Both the position numbers and the translations under genes were made by a program. Shown here piece after piece: positions 12,360 through 24,199 of a stretch of 64,000 bases of DNA (position 1 is the first letter of the stretch; the number at the start of each line of letters is the position of its first letter). Source of the DNA: Sesamum alatum. Lineage: Eukaryota; Streptophyta; Magnoliopsida; Lamiales; Pedaliaceae. The notes under the pieces were generated by a model. That model was given only the letters and a program-made list of their open reading frames with translations, did not search any database and was not told where the DNA came from. The stretch spans positions 50,341,115 to 50,405,114 of the forward strand of contig JACGWO010000002.1 of NCBI GenBank assembly GCA_034509735.1, in the 5' to 3' direction.

Positions 12360-15337
12360 CGAGTTTCCAGAATATATTATAGCAGAATTCTTTATAATTT
12401 TCTTTTAATTTGAAATAATTTGTTAGATTAACTTTAATGTAATTTTATACAAATCGTTTGTGCAAAATTCATGTAAAATAAATAAATAATTAACTGAATT
12501 TCAATTTTGGCCTATTTTGGTTGATTCAAGACAAGTATATAGTAAGAAAAATCTAACTGGAGCAATCACTCTAATAAAAAAAAATGCTGATAAAATATTA
12601 AGTGATGATATCGAAATTATCATTAAAAAAGCGGTATGACATATCCTCGTAAAGATAATGATACGGATGAATTTGGCTGGCTTGTCTCAGCGCAACGGAG
12701 GGAGACCAAAGGCTACTATAGTTCTAGATGGATCTAAGTTTTGAAACATCCACCTAGTGAAGCCCAAGATAAACAAAGTAATACCTCTCCCCCCAACCCA
12801 AGAGAGGAAGCTCGAGCCAAGGGTGATGAGCCCATGGTCCACCTACGTGACGTGAGGACCTAAGATCGAGGACACTTAGGCTGCCAACTCTACCCTGAAG
12901 ACCCACGTCAGCTACCAACCAAGCAAGGTAACCTCCGTCCGAGAAAAGAGCCAGGTGGATTAGCCCTCTCTTCCCTTCCTCTAGGACTCGGAAGAAACCG
13001 AAGAAGACTTATCCATGTCCGAGGAACAAGGAGCCCTCACCCTGAGGGCCTCTAAGAGTCCTGATTGCAATAGACTTCTCGATGAAAAGTCTCTCACAAC
13101 TATAAATATCCCACTTCTCTTCTTAGTGGGTAGCAACATTTTGATTTTTCTCAAGCACCCTACACGATTGTTTCATACTACGCCTACTACGATTTCACAT
13201 TCACGCTTATTGTGTTCTTAATTCATTTACTTTTTATCAAATTATTGACTTGAGCGTCATAGTACTAACGTATTTTTTGCAAGTCCTCGTTCCTTGCATC
13301 AAGTACCATGTACAGCCTTTGATTTCCAGCCCAAGTTCAAACTTCTTATTTGATTGAGCAATTTTCGCTCACATAAGATATATTTATATTAAGGGATAAT
13401 GAATTTATTTTCATGGCACACACTCCTTGGCGAACTGGAACTTAGTTGGAAAAACTCAAAAGCTCTGGCTCGAGCTACACTATGGCCCTTTAACTTAACG
13501 GTATTTGCTTGCCCAGTTGCTTCTGATTTGACTTCTTCTTTTGACGATAACGATGTGGTTCCTTCAACACTTCATTAGTCTTTCAAATAATGTCGAGATG
13601 GTGTCGTAAAGAAAGCTGTAGCTGATGACAAGACAAGCCCTTCACTGAAGCGGAGTCACAACTCCTTTGCCTTTCATCTGCCGGACATCCCTTTTGGCAA
13701 TCAGATTCGGCTTGAGATGATTTGTTTTATTTAAATTAGAGTTATTAATAATTAAAATCATGTTTATTATAACCAGATAAATGCTTCACCAATTGGTTAC
13801 AATTAGTGTACAAATTTGTAGACAAATTTATGTTATTGCTATTGAGAGTGTCAACTTCCATATAATACTTGTTACTATTAAAATTATAAAAAATATTAAT
13901 TTGTTAAAATAAAATATTCGACACTTGATATCTTGAATTAAAAATAATATAATATGATTGCTCAAAATTTATTTCAAATATTCAAATTTTCTTTATATGA
14001 ATATCAACTACGTTGCTTTATTATGCCAAGACATTAAGAGGATCTTAGATCGGTTTATAAGATTTTTAAAATATCTTATAAGTTATTTTAAAATTCCAAA
14101 AGCTCTTATTAAATAATTGATAAAAATCTTCAGATACGAGTTTATGAACTATGTGAATAATATGGTGGAATTTACGACCTATTTATTTATACATTTTAAA
14201 TTTTATTAAATTTATTATTAACATAAATTTGTCATTATTAGTATATTTCTATTTTGAAACTTTATTATATTCACATACTTAAAGTACTTATATTTTAAAT
14301 AAGATATAATATCATGTAACAATTTATAAGATCTTTTAAATAAATTTAACACAAGTATAGCGTGCAAAAAGAATACTCACACAGCCTCATTAAAACTTAT
14401 GCTATTGAAGATGATATATATTATTTTTGTTCTTGTAAATTTTAAATACATATTATTCATTCATAGCAAAAAGAATTCCATAAGTGTTCGGACTCCAAAT
14501 TAAATAAGATAACTCATATTAAATATTTAAATGAATATAAAATAATAAATTAAATTTACACATGTGAAACAAACAATCTATATTTTTTTTATAAAAATTA
14601 AATTGAAAACTATTCACAAAATATTAGAATTGAAATTTTAATGGGTATGACCAAACGGGTTGCATTTTCCATTATAACTTATTTCACATGTTTCATTACA
14701 AATAATTATATACTACAACACGTATATAAATTTACATTATTTGTTTTATTTAACAAATATACACATATAGTGTATTCATCTATATTAACTGTAACAAAAA
14801 AAAAAAAAAAAAAACAATATAATTTGTAATAAAATATTAGAAAAATTTATAATTTTTGTTCTGTAAATATGAAATGTGACAATTTTAATCAGTACAAATT
14901 CATTTTAACAATTGTCGTATAAGTTTAGAAAAAATGATCGAATTTCTAACATGAACAAAAAAATACACTTAATTGTAAGATTAAAATTATTATTTTCTCT
15001 AAAATATTCCATCAGACACTAATATTTTTTACACGCATGCACTGTACACACGCGCACACATCCAAAATTCTAATATGAAACCTTCCGTAAAAAAAGTACT
15101 GCGTCCGAACCATTGAGCTGTCTCCAAACACCACCAAAATATTATGATTTTTTTTTTTTTTTTTTTTTTGGAAACCGTTGTTTAATTAGCTGGAGAACAA
15201 ATTCATTAAACTCTACAAAGTTAAGTAAAAACCTCATTAATTTCCCACACAAACGTTTCTCTGCAAACTTAACCCATAAATAATCATCTCAATTCTCAAA
15301 ACAATGGAAACAACAGCACTTGTCATCTTCTCAAGTC
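12360..15337. other. Gene-free region with LTR-like remnant and AT-rich DNA
   Basis: Positions 12360-12630 are AT-rich. About 12640-13400 resembles a retrotransposon LTR and has its own entry. Positions 13400-13740 are unassigned unique-looking sequence. From 13740 to 15270 the DNA is very AT-rich with poly(A) near 14797 and poly(T) near 15150, and I see no exon. Confidence 0.6.
12640..13400 (+). mobile_element. Probable solo or fragmentary LTR (Gypsy-like)
   Basis: This stretch differs from its neighbours: it is less AT-rich, with purine-rich text about AAGAAACCGAAGAAGAC, then a TATA-like box ACTATAAATATCCC near 13098-13111, a transcript-leader-like stretch, then TTGACTTGAGCGTCATAG near 13243-13260 followed by T-rich DNA and GCAAGTCC. 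That order resembles the U3-R-U5 layout of plant Gypsy LTRs. I could not fix TG/CA ends or a 5-bp target duplication, and no gag or pol is adjacent, so the boundaries are rough. Confidence 0.5.
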
Positions 15338-15766
15338 ATGGCGAATTCCACTCTCGTCTTCGCTGTAGCGGCAACCATCCTCGCTCTCGCTGCATTCTCT
15401 GCCCAAGCCCGCAAGCACCACAAGCTGCCGCAGTCGCCTGCAGGAGCTGCGCTGCCGCCGGAGCCCTACCCGGGATTCTACGCGGACGCGGAGAGGTGTT
15501 TGAAGAAGCTGACGACAGAGTGCGGCCACGAGATTTTCAGAGGGATTTTTGGGGCCCATGATGCCATCAGCAGCAAGTGCTGCGTGGAGCTGGTGGCGAT
15601 AGGGCGGCGCTGCCACCGGAAGATATTGAAGGCGACGCTTACGCTGCCGGACGTTCCCAAGAGAGAGAAAAAAGAGATCTTGAGGAGGGATGCGAAGGTT
15701 TGGTTGCAGTGCGTTTCGGTTAGCGACGGTCTTAAGCTCGGCAACTCCCCGTCGCCTCCCCTTTAA
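15338..15766 (+). CDS. Prolamin-like (ECA1/EC1-related) secreted cysteine-rich protein
   Basis: This is a single-exon gene for a 142-aa small secreted protein. The first ATG in frame gives MANSTLVFAVAATILALAAF, a clear signal peptide with likely cleavage after SAQA at about residue 24. The mature part has six cysteines (54, 62, 81, 82, 92, 125) in the order C-x7-C-x18-CC-x9-C-x32-C, with CGHEIFRGIF and KCCVELVAIGRRCH. That is the plant prolamin-like domain found in egg-cell-secreted and ECA1-type gametogenesis proteins. Those relatives act extracellularly in reproductive tissue; the role here is inferred from the family only. A TATA-like ATAAATAA lies near 15276. It is convergent with the SPT2-like gene, 317 bases apart. 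Confidence 0.88.
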   Translation: MANSTLVFAVAATILALAAFSAQARKHHKLPQSPAGAALPPEPYPGFYADAERCLKKLTTECGHEIFRGIFGAHDAISSKCCVELVAIGRRCHRKILKATLTLPDVPKREKKEILRRDAKVWLQCVSVSDGLKLGNSPSPPL

Positions 15767-16083
15767 TGATGATCGATGATGCAACTGTTAAGTTATTTAA
15801 TTAACTGGATCTGTGATAAGTGATTATGTAATCACAATATATATAATTTTATTTTCTTGAATTTTTGGTTAAAGTTATGTCACATGTATGAGAATGAAAA
15901 ATTGAAGGATATCATGTTTTGATTGCATGTATGGGGAAATTGTATTTTGTGTCCAAAAGAAGCATTCTTAAAATATTCAAATCACATGAATCTTGTCCTG
16001 GATTATTAACACTTTGATTTGAATCGAATCTTACATTTCAGATTAATACAAAAAATTAAAGAATTGCTTCATCAGTTGAATGA

Positions 16084-17055
16084 TCAGAGCTTGGGCTTCT
16101 TCCTTTCCTGCAGAATCTTCCTCAGTTCTTGATCGTCCTCTTTCTTGGCGATTCTCATACTGCGCCTTTCTTCCTTCTGAATATCATCAAAAGTAGCGTC
16201 CATCTCCAAATCCTCTTTATCATCACAAAACTTTGTGGGATCATATCCAAACATTTCTCTGATGATGTTTATTGCATCAGTGTTTTCTTCCTGATCAGCC
16301 TGTGGCTTCAGTTTTCTCTTCCTCCCGTCAGCTTCAGGACGTGGGTTTTCCTTTTGGTGTGATTTCTTGCTGATCAGAGGTTTCATCTTCTTTTCCAGGG
16401 GTTTCTTTGAATCCCTGGAAACCTGTGAATCTTTCTTTGGCCTGGAATTCTTGATACCCGTTTCAGAAGGCTTCTTTATCACCTGATGAACTCCCTGGAT
16501 TTTCGCGGGAGGCTTGGAATTAACGTTGGGTTTTTTTCCAGGCATTGGAGTTTCACAATCAGACGACAAGAACGAAGAACCCTGTCGGTTTTGAGAACCC
16601 TTCTTTATCACCTGAACTCCCTGGATTTTCTCAGGCGGTCCGGATTTGTTTGATTTTTCTCCGGGCACTGGAATCTCACATTCAGACGACAAAAACGAGT
16701 AATCCCGATTGTCTTTCAGGCGCTGAACTTCTTTCCTTGTACCCATTTTCTGTAATACTGCTTCCGCGATCTTGGATGCTTCAGCAGACTTCTTACGCTC
16801 TGCAACGTTCTTGAACTTCCGACCACGTTGATCAAAACTTGGGTTCTCCAACCACGACTTGGTTTCTTGAATCACTCTGTCAGCAAAGACGATCTCCGAA
16901 GGCCCAAAAAAGCTTCCGTAGTTATCAGCGGGGGCTGCGTTAATGTCTTTGCCACCGGCTCCGGTGACGGCGGCTCCCGGACCGGTTTCTTTCCTCAGTC
17001 GGGCCCTGAATTTTTCTTTGAGTTGTTGCCTGAGAGCGAGGCAATGATTATCCAT
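16084..17055 (-). CDS. SPT2-family chromatin protein
   Basis: This is an intronless ORF of 323 aa. Its C-terminus (about 262-315) matches the SPT2 chromatin domain with IREMFGYDPTKFCDDKED, DATFDDIQKEERRSMRIAKK and a basic end. SPT2 proteins bind histone H3-H4 and DNA and act in transcription elongation and histone recycling in the nucleus. The middle is basic and low in complexity. It contains two related blocks (residues 120-152 and 161-195), both running FLSS(E/D)CE then PG(E/K)K then KIQGV then QVIKK. The first in-frame ATG was used; the open frame extends only a few codons further without another ATG. It is shorter than many plant SPT2 proteins, so an unrecognised upstream exon or a short paralogue are both possible. 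Confidence 0.85.
   Translation of the reverse strand: MDNHCLALRQQLKEKFRARLRKETGPGAAVTGAGGKDINAAPADNYGSFFGPSEIVFADRVIQETKSWLENPSFDQRGRKFKNVAERKKSAEASKIAEAVLQKMGTRKEVQRLKDNRDYSFLSSECEIPVPGEKSNKSGPPEKIQGVQVIKKGSQNRQGSSFLSSDCETPMPGKKPNVNSKPPAKIQGVHQVIKKPSETGIKNSRPKKDSQVSRDSKKPLEKKMKPLISKKSHQKENPRPEADGRKRKLKPQADQEENTDAINIIREMFGYDPTKFCDDKEDLEMDATFDDIQKEERRSMRIAKKEDDQELRKILQERKKPKL
16471..16698 (-). repeat. Internal duplication in the SPT2-like ORF
   Basis: Two adjacent blocks of about 35 codons each encode the same order of motifs (FLSS, CE, PG, KIQGV, QVIKK) with several substitutions and small length changes. The divergence implies an older duplication than the one in the COP1-interacting-related gene. 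Confidence 0.8.
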
Positions 17056-17099
17056 TTCCTTCTCGAACAATGAGTGAAAGCAAGAGTTTCAGAGTTAAT

Positions 17100-18042
17100 C
17101 TGTGAGATGATGGAGAGGAGCGAATGCTGCAAGAAACGATTGATTTTCTTGCAAGAAGGAAACTGTATGTCAATGAGGTTGACGGTTAATAGAAGTAGTT
17201 TTTTATTTATTTATTTATTTTTATTTTTTATATAGAACAGTGTCCTTTTTTTTTTTTTTTTGATTAATTGAACACTGTCCTTTTTGTTGCTGTCGTCTTA
17301 GCATTTAAACGCAGAGCAGATTAGGAATAATAACCTCATTATTCTTTTTAATTTTCTGATTTTCTCTCTTTCTTTTTCCAACTTTAGGTTTTCATTATTT
17401 CCACTCTCTTATCTTTTACGTGAATTTCCAACAAATTAGGTATGTTTCGGTAGCATTCTTTGAACTCTTTAGCCTGTTTGTTTATGTTTTCATTTGAGGT
17501 GAAAATATGTATTTTTAATTTTATATAAATTTTTGTATAAAATAAAAATATATTTATTATTTAATAAGAACATATATGTTGATTTGTTGTGCTAAATCAA
17601 TAGATTTTTAATGAAAATACGTATAATAAAATATATATTCACTTTAATTACTGTAGGCCTCGTTACTTTTACTTTTTGGCATTGGATATGCATAAAATAT
17701 GCAATTTGATGGTTTAGTAATAATTATATTGTATTTACTTACTGATATTCAACTGTGCACACAGGTTGCTCTACAAATATGTGTTGTGTTACAATCTACT
17801 TCTCTGAAGATTTTAGTACAAAATTGACGAAAACCTGATCACAAGTTCAAGAAAAACATATTAGGGGAAATGGTCTTAATATTTATTCAAGAAATCCTAT
17901 ATTAGGACTCAGATGTTTGTGGAAAATGAGCTGAAAACCAGCTGCTGTAAATGGGTACAAAAAGGATTCAACTCAAGCAGACAGCAAAGATGGACAAGAG
18001 AATCACTATGTATGTTGCAGAAATGCCTCTGTGCTAATGTCT
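17100..18042. other. Intergenic: SPT2-like upstream and ATP synthase delta' 3' region
   Basis: It holds an ATTT-type microsatellite near 17200-17230, a poly(T) at about 17247-17261 and AT-rich DNA. No exon is seen. Positions 17900-18042 are probably the 3' UTR of the ATP synthase gene. Confidence 0.6.
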
Positions 18043-19842
18043 TTAACCAGTAAGAGCAGCATTGAGAGCACTGTGTACGTCTACGCCAATCTGCGCTTCG
18101 GCTTTCTCTACATCGGTTGATGCCGAGCTTAGCTTTTGTTGGAACTCTGCAAGACCTTTCTGAACCAAGTTCGGGTCAATGTGGTCCACGGGTGTTGCCT
18201 CAATAGCTATTATATCCGCAACAGAGTTTGCATGGACAAAAGCAAACCCTCCACTCAGAAAGTATTTGGTCACATCGTTGCCTTCATGAACGGACAAAAC
18301 ACCGGGCTTCAGCTCCGCAATTGTAGCTACGTGCCCAGGAAGAACACCCATCTGTCCAGTAGTTGCTGGGACTATGACCATATCAATCTACAACAGAATA
18401 CATACGGATCATGGCTAAGTAAACAGCAGTAGAAACCCAAAATCCCATATACGAGGCTGCAAAAAGGAGTTTTGAGGTTTTGGCAAACCTTCAGTATGAG
18501 TCTCAAGAATCATGCTTTATAGCCAGCTACAGCAATTACTGAATCAAATGAATTCTTCAAAAGAATTCTATAGAACATTAGCTCTACTGTTGAGAATGTT
18601 GCATGTGAAAATATTTAAGCATCGAGTCATTTGGACAAAACCCTATGACGGAGCATAGTTAGCATTACTTGTAGATCCTCAATGGGAGAATAACCAGTGG
18701 ATCGATTATGGCGAAGCTAAGCCAACTAAAATAGATGCTAAGATTTCTTTCTGTTCTCAATCCAACCAGCATTTAGGACATGAACTTTGGTTTGAGCCCC
18801 TAGAGCTCAAGCATTCACAACGATGGGGTCTCTCGTATATACAGTCAGTGTAATTCTTGAACACTTGCCACTTCAATTTTGCCTAGCACAACATCGCCAA
18901 CCACATTGTTCGCCCTAGCTCAGAAAGTGTATTTCCACGCTTGCGACAGGAAATAGTAGACAAAACTCTAAAAATAAAACCAATATTAAAAATTCACTTC
19001 ACTATCACTAGAGCAAAAGAACTATCATCAGTTCCTTTCCCCAAGTGAATGCAACTTCACTCCCAAAAACTAACATAGAAATACTAAATCATAAAGATTG
19101 ATGCAAGACAGAAATTGAGAACTTCTTATGGTTCACCTATCAATCTGACCATCACGACGAACATAAGCAGTTTTATACTGAGTGTCTTCAAGGAAACTCG
19201 AAAGCGCCGTAGAACTCATAATATGACATACAGTACAGGATTAGTCCAATCATCAAATTGATGAAACTAAAGTCATCCAAGAACAAGCATCATATATCTC
19301 AAAGGCTAGGACATTGTAGTAAACAGCCAATTTTTTTAATTTCTTTTTGGAAATAACAACAGCCTTCAAAACGATGAATCAAAGAACATGCTATGTAACA
19401 AAGAATAATAATTCCTCAGGCTGTCAACCTAAATATAATCTTTATGAACTAAGATATTGCCGCACACAAACACCTCAAAAGCCAAGATATAAGCCAAACG
19501 CAGAACCTCGTCATCCACATCAAGATCAAAACTTTCATCATCATAAAAAACTACGACATATTCTAACACAGATACCTCTTTCGCGGATAAGACGGAGTCA
19601 TACGGAAGAACTAAATTGACGGTAAGCTTCGACGGAATTGTGGAAGGGGTTGGGGGCCGTGGCGCCATGTACGCTGAGGGGGTTCTCGGTGGGTCCATAT
19701 TCGGGATCGATTTCTTCCAAGCGTCAACGAACTTTGAGTCGCCGGCCGTCTCCGCCGGGAGATCTGTGGAGAATGGACGGCTCCACCTCGTCACGGAGGC
19801 GGAGGCTCGGCTCACGAGGAATCGTTGCGCCTGTCTCAACAT
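18043..19842 (-). CDS. ATP synthase subunit delta', mitochondrial (F1 epsilon homologue)
   Basis: It is the central-stalk subunit of mitochondrial F1-ATP synthase, equivalent to bacterial epsilon, coupling rotation to catalysis in the matrix. Exon 1 (19842-19576, 89 codons) starts with a basic, Ser/Arg-rich mitochondrial targeting peptide ([20 protein letters not shown] and RPFST) and ends [16 protein letters not shown]. Exon 2 (18387-18043) gives [20 protein letters not shown], the epsilon-type beta-sandwich, then GVLSVHEG, and ends in the alpha-helical segment with [19 protein letters not shown]. The total of 203 aa matches the plant protein. The intron (18388-19575) has standard GT-AG ends and the phase is 0. 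Confidence 0.95.
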
Positions 19843-19989
19843 TTTCTTGATTTTGGAAGCTGAGTCTGTGTGTGTGTTTCTGGGGAAGAAAAGGAAGCTG
19901 AGAGAACTGAAGAGTACAGAGAGGTTGCAATTTCAGAAATTGGATGGGTTATATGGACCATTGGGCCCCCTCATTAGGTATTGAGGAAC

Positions 19990-20915
19990 AGGCCCATAAC
20001 CTCGTTATGGGCTTTTACGAGGCTTTTTTTTTTTTTTTAGTGACAAATATGTGTTTTTAATTAAATTTTATATATATTTTCATGTGAGACAAAAATATAT
20101 TAAATCAATTAATAAAATTGTATTTTATATTAAAACAATATAATTTTAACCCGAACACGTATAAACATATGTACTTTCATCTAAATATTAATACAAAAAA
20201 CTGAAAATGAAAAGATAAACAAACAGACTGCAGGTAAAATTCACCTTGGTTGTGAAAATGGACAAATAAGGCGAAGATCATAATTGTGCTGCTATTTAAG
20301 TTTTTGTTAAGGAGGATACATTTGAACTTGTATGTGCTGCATGCTCCAATGTGTTTATAAAATAATTTACATATCACATTAAAAGATAAAATAAACCCTT
20401 TTCTGTTTATAATATAAGAATACCACATAGATGGTATAAATGTTTAGATTTCGAATTTTTGGTTGATCAAAGTAATTAATAAAGCACAAAATTTTATCAC
20501 TTGAAGTGAATAAACAATGTGAATATCTTGACTTATGATTAAAGTTGGAGGTAAACACTACCACTTACATGACAATATGTTATTAAACTTGTCATATGAT
20601 CCATTTGAGTTTGAAAGTTTACTTTGAAGTTGAAGTTCAAGGCAAGTTAGGCGTTTTCTCCCCAAGTTTGAAGAGTTGCCAACCATAAAGACGATTTACA
20701 GTGATTGAAATTGAAGAAAACATATGCGAACAAGATCAAAAAATCTAGTTATGGTAAATTCTACAGCCGGACATTGTTGATGCTCTTAATGTGTAAGAGA
20801 TAACAGAATGAAATGAACTTAAGATCGGTGCAAAGGCAAAAGACCGATAAGCCAAAGATCGACACAAAAACAGGAAAAATTTGACGAAAGAGAGAATCAT
20901 CCTGGCGATGATTGT
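19990..20915. other. Intergenic, AT-rich
   Basis: It carries a poly(T) near 20025-20038 and AT-rich sequence without exons. Positions from about 20650 to 20915 are likely the TOC34 3' UTR. Confidence 0.6.
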
Positions 20916-23650
20916 TCAATCCCATGAAGGTTTAGACTCTCTAGCAACATCGTCCTTGATCCATTTTTGTATTGGTTTGATAACAAAGAAGTACTGTTAC
21001 AAAAGCAAAAGACGACGAGAAGAAGAGAATTAAATACGCTCTTATAATTAATTCTCCATATGGAAATAACATGGTTCTGGAAAATGAAAACCAGAAAGCT
21101 TACCTGGAACGCTAAGATCAAGGGGATAAATACTTTGCCTCTGTCATTGGCATTCGGACCTTCAATCAATTTCTGGTCAACAAGAATACTGGCTTTTCCA
21201 TTTAAGGAAACATCAGTGATGATGTGGACCAAATTCGGAATCCATGGAGTACCGGTTGGAAGAATCTGCAATTCACATGAAATGTTCAGAAACTCGAATA
21301 ATTTAGTAAGGATAAAGACGCGCAAGAAATGGAAGAAACAGAAACCAACCTTCTCATCATTTTCATTCTTGTTACACCTCCCACTGTTCTCAACCAAAGC
21401 AACAGGAATACCGAAATTCTAAGAACAGAAAAGCAGAATAGTAAGATTGAGGGAAATGGAAATCCAAGAACATCTCCATGTCAAATTCCATGTGATGCAG
21501 AAATTTGACGGAGAAATAAACATGTGCAAATACAAACACGGCAGGTTGGTGGAAAGAATAGAACAAAAGTTGCAGATAGTAGATGACGTACAATAAGAAC
21601 CTAACTGCAGAATCATGCTTTAACTATTTAACCAAAATGTGGCTATTTGATTTGGAGGATAACGAGCAAACAATAGGGGGTCCCCTCTGTAATGGTCCAA
21701 CTCATGATTTTGTGTTCAAGCTTTCATGTGTTATGGAGGACCAGTTTTAACAATTAGCATCAGCAAACATTGGGTTATTCCTCGTGCTAACATGAAAATT
21801 CATCCCATTTGGAAACAGGGTATTACTATAGATTCATGTGTCATTTCCTTGGGACATGCGAAAGATATCTCATTGTTATATCTTTTTAAAGCTGTTTTCC
21901 GATTGATGCTCCTTTCTGTCAAACAATGTTAATGTGAAGTTCATGAAGTACCAAACAAAAAATTCTTAATTCAAATACACATATACCTTTATACATACAA
22001 GAAATAAAGTGTCACTAGCAGTGATGCTTTTGCAATAGAAAGAAAAAATGAAAGCATATAACATGACACTTTTTTGTGGTTAAATATTTTTATCTCACTC
22101 GTTTTAATTTTCATCATAAACAGTAAAAAAACCAAAGAAAGCACTCATATTCAACATATCTATAATTCTATAGGCAGACAGAGGACGAACTCTGTCATTG
22201 CTTTTGGATTTGTTTGCTATTACAGATGAGGAAAATCATAACAAAACTCTTAAAGCATAATAGCCAGTAGAGAAACATTCAACCAAATAATCCACTCAAA
22301 GAAGAACAACTAAATGGTTTTCTGAGCAGCAGCTTTTCCTGCCTACTTTTTAGGCCAAACAATAAGATAACATTCTTGGCAAATGTGGTACAAATCATTC
22401 ATTTGTCCATTTTCCTCTCTGGTTCCTATGCCTACTTTAATATATTTACCCACATCTTTAGAGCAAAAGGAAAATGAGAACTTAGTCAAAGATAGTTCTC
22501 TACTGTGTGACTGAATGTGTTACATAAGAATGTATGAGCATTTAAATGAATTTGCTCAAAAAAAGAGGAAGAATGTAAAAGGTATAAATGGAGAATACCT
22601 TAACATCCTTTTTGCTTATCTTAGCTCCCTGTCGGACACATTTCAAAAGAGACTCCGATCTTTTGGAAAAGAACTCCTCATAACTCAATGCATCCGGAGG
22701 TGAGAGCTGAGCATGTGTAAGTACAACCATGGCTTTGTGCCATATATCTCTGCCAAAGCTATCAGTAATTGCTTTCACAATTTGTTTGTCCAAATTATCA
22801 ACTCTATATGCATCCAAACGGTCCACATAAAGCAAAACATCTATGGTCTTGTTCAAAAGGAACCTGCCCAGAAAGCTAGGAAAGAATTAAGGAAGATAGA
22901 AAATACTCTTCTTGTTCAAAGGGCAAATAGTTACACACAGAGTTTGAGGACTGTCATAATTTAATATAAAGCCATATGTGTAACTCCCTCAAACCTTTTT
23001 ATGGTGTCCAGCACCTGGTCACTGACATATCCTCCTTCAACGAGCCCTGGGGTGTCAATGATGTTCAGCGTAAAACCTGATCGTGAACGCGAAACCATCA
23101 CTGGCCTCGGAGTTTCAGACTGAAACAACATTTAACATTGTCCCTGAAAATCAGTTCATCCATAGATAAAGAAACGTTTCATCTCAAAATCACAGCCAGA
23201 GCATCATACCTGGAAAGCACTGACAGTGACCACTCGTTCTCCTATGATAGAATTAACAGTGGAAGATTTTCCTACACCACCTTTCCCCATCACAAGGATT
23301 GTTAATGTGTTGACATCCTACAGAAATTAACAAACAATATCATAACACCAACCTCAGTAAGTGAAACATATATAAACCACCTATATTTTAACCTGAGGAG
23401 AAAGGGACTATCGAATTATCGACCTAAAACCAAACCAAAAATAACAAATAAAACTACAACTAACTATCATTTATTACAATATTTGCGCTACTCTTCTGGT
23501 ATCGAAAAGGGATATAATGTAAGTAGCAAAACTCTAGGGAAGATTTTGAACCTGGTTCTTTAATTTTCCCAACAAGTCAACCAATTTCTCCTGAGTGGCT
23601 GCAGGAAACTGCTGAATTGCAGTCCATTCTCTGACCAGCTGCCCCGCCAT
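20916..23650 (-). CDS. TOC34: Chloroplast protein import receptor GTPase TOC34
   Basis: It is an outer-envelope GTPase that receives preproteins at the chloroplast TOC translocon with TOC159 and TOC75. Seven coding exons keep phase: 23650-23552, 23317-23210, 23119-22995, 22863-22599, 21418-21350, 21265-21104 and 20993-20916, for 301 aa. Visible motifs: P-loop GKGGVGKSS at 44-52; DTPGLVEGG at 91-99; the TOC/AIG1-type THAQ at 160-163; VENSGRC at 208-214. A single C-terminal membrane anchor (about 267-285) is followed by a short basic tail ending ESKPSWD, as expected for a tail-anchored outer-envelope protein. Exon structure and length are normal. It could equally be labelled TOC33, since those names are lineage-specific. 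Confidence 0.96.
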
Positions 23651-23657
23651 TAATTTT

Positions 23658-24008
23658 CTGCCCACCATAAAAAAGAGAACTCTAAATCAAAATTTGCCGA
23701 AACAAAAGCAACAACAAAAATTACTCCCCAAAAAAACGAGGTTATAGTGGCGGAAAATTACTTGCAGAAGCTAAATATTAAACCGGCGTTACAAAAACTT
23801 TTACTTAAAACCGAAATAAAGCTAAGAAAAATAACAGCTAATCCACCCAACTTAAAGTCAAAACCCTAAAACCCCATAAATATAGAACGAGCTACAGAGC
23901 GAATCGGACCGAACAAGGAAAAAGAAACAACAAAGAAAAGACAGAGAACAGCAATTACAGCAAAAATGGAAACATAAACATCAAAGGGAGAGAAGTGAGA
24001 AAGCTCAC
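23658..24008 (-). other. 5' UTR intron of TOC34
   Basis: A donor (ATTTG then GTGAGC) at 24008 and an acceptor (GTGGGCAG) at 23658 lie upstream of the ATG at 23650, leaving only seven UTR bases in the first coding exon. This is inferred from splice signals. Confidence 0.65.
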
Positions 24009-24168
24009 CAAATTGCGTTCACTTCAACGGCGAATAGTTGTAAAATCAATTGAATGGGGAAAATTAGGAGAGGGAAAATGGGGAAGAGAAGGGTTTTAGC
24101 GAAGTAGAAGGTCAGATAACAAAACCTTATCTCTGACTACGGCTTCGCGTTCGACTTCGCGGTCCCAA

Positions 24169-24194
24169 CTCTCTCTCTCTCTCTCTCTCTCTCT
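24169..24194. repeat. (CT)13 microsatellite upstream of TOC34
   Basis: This is an uninterrupted CT run in the promoter or 5' UTR of TOC34, GA on the coding strand. GA-rich leaders are common in plant genes. Confidence 0.85.
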
Positions 24195-24199
24195 TTCTG

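Noticed and set aside
15304..15784. Overlapping open frames on both strands around the prolamin-like gene.
   Set aside because: Only the frame starting at 15338 gives a signal peptide and an ordered six-Cys domain; the others reflect its high GC content.
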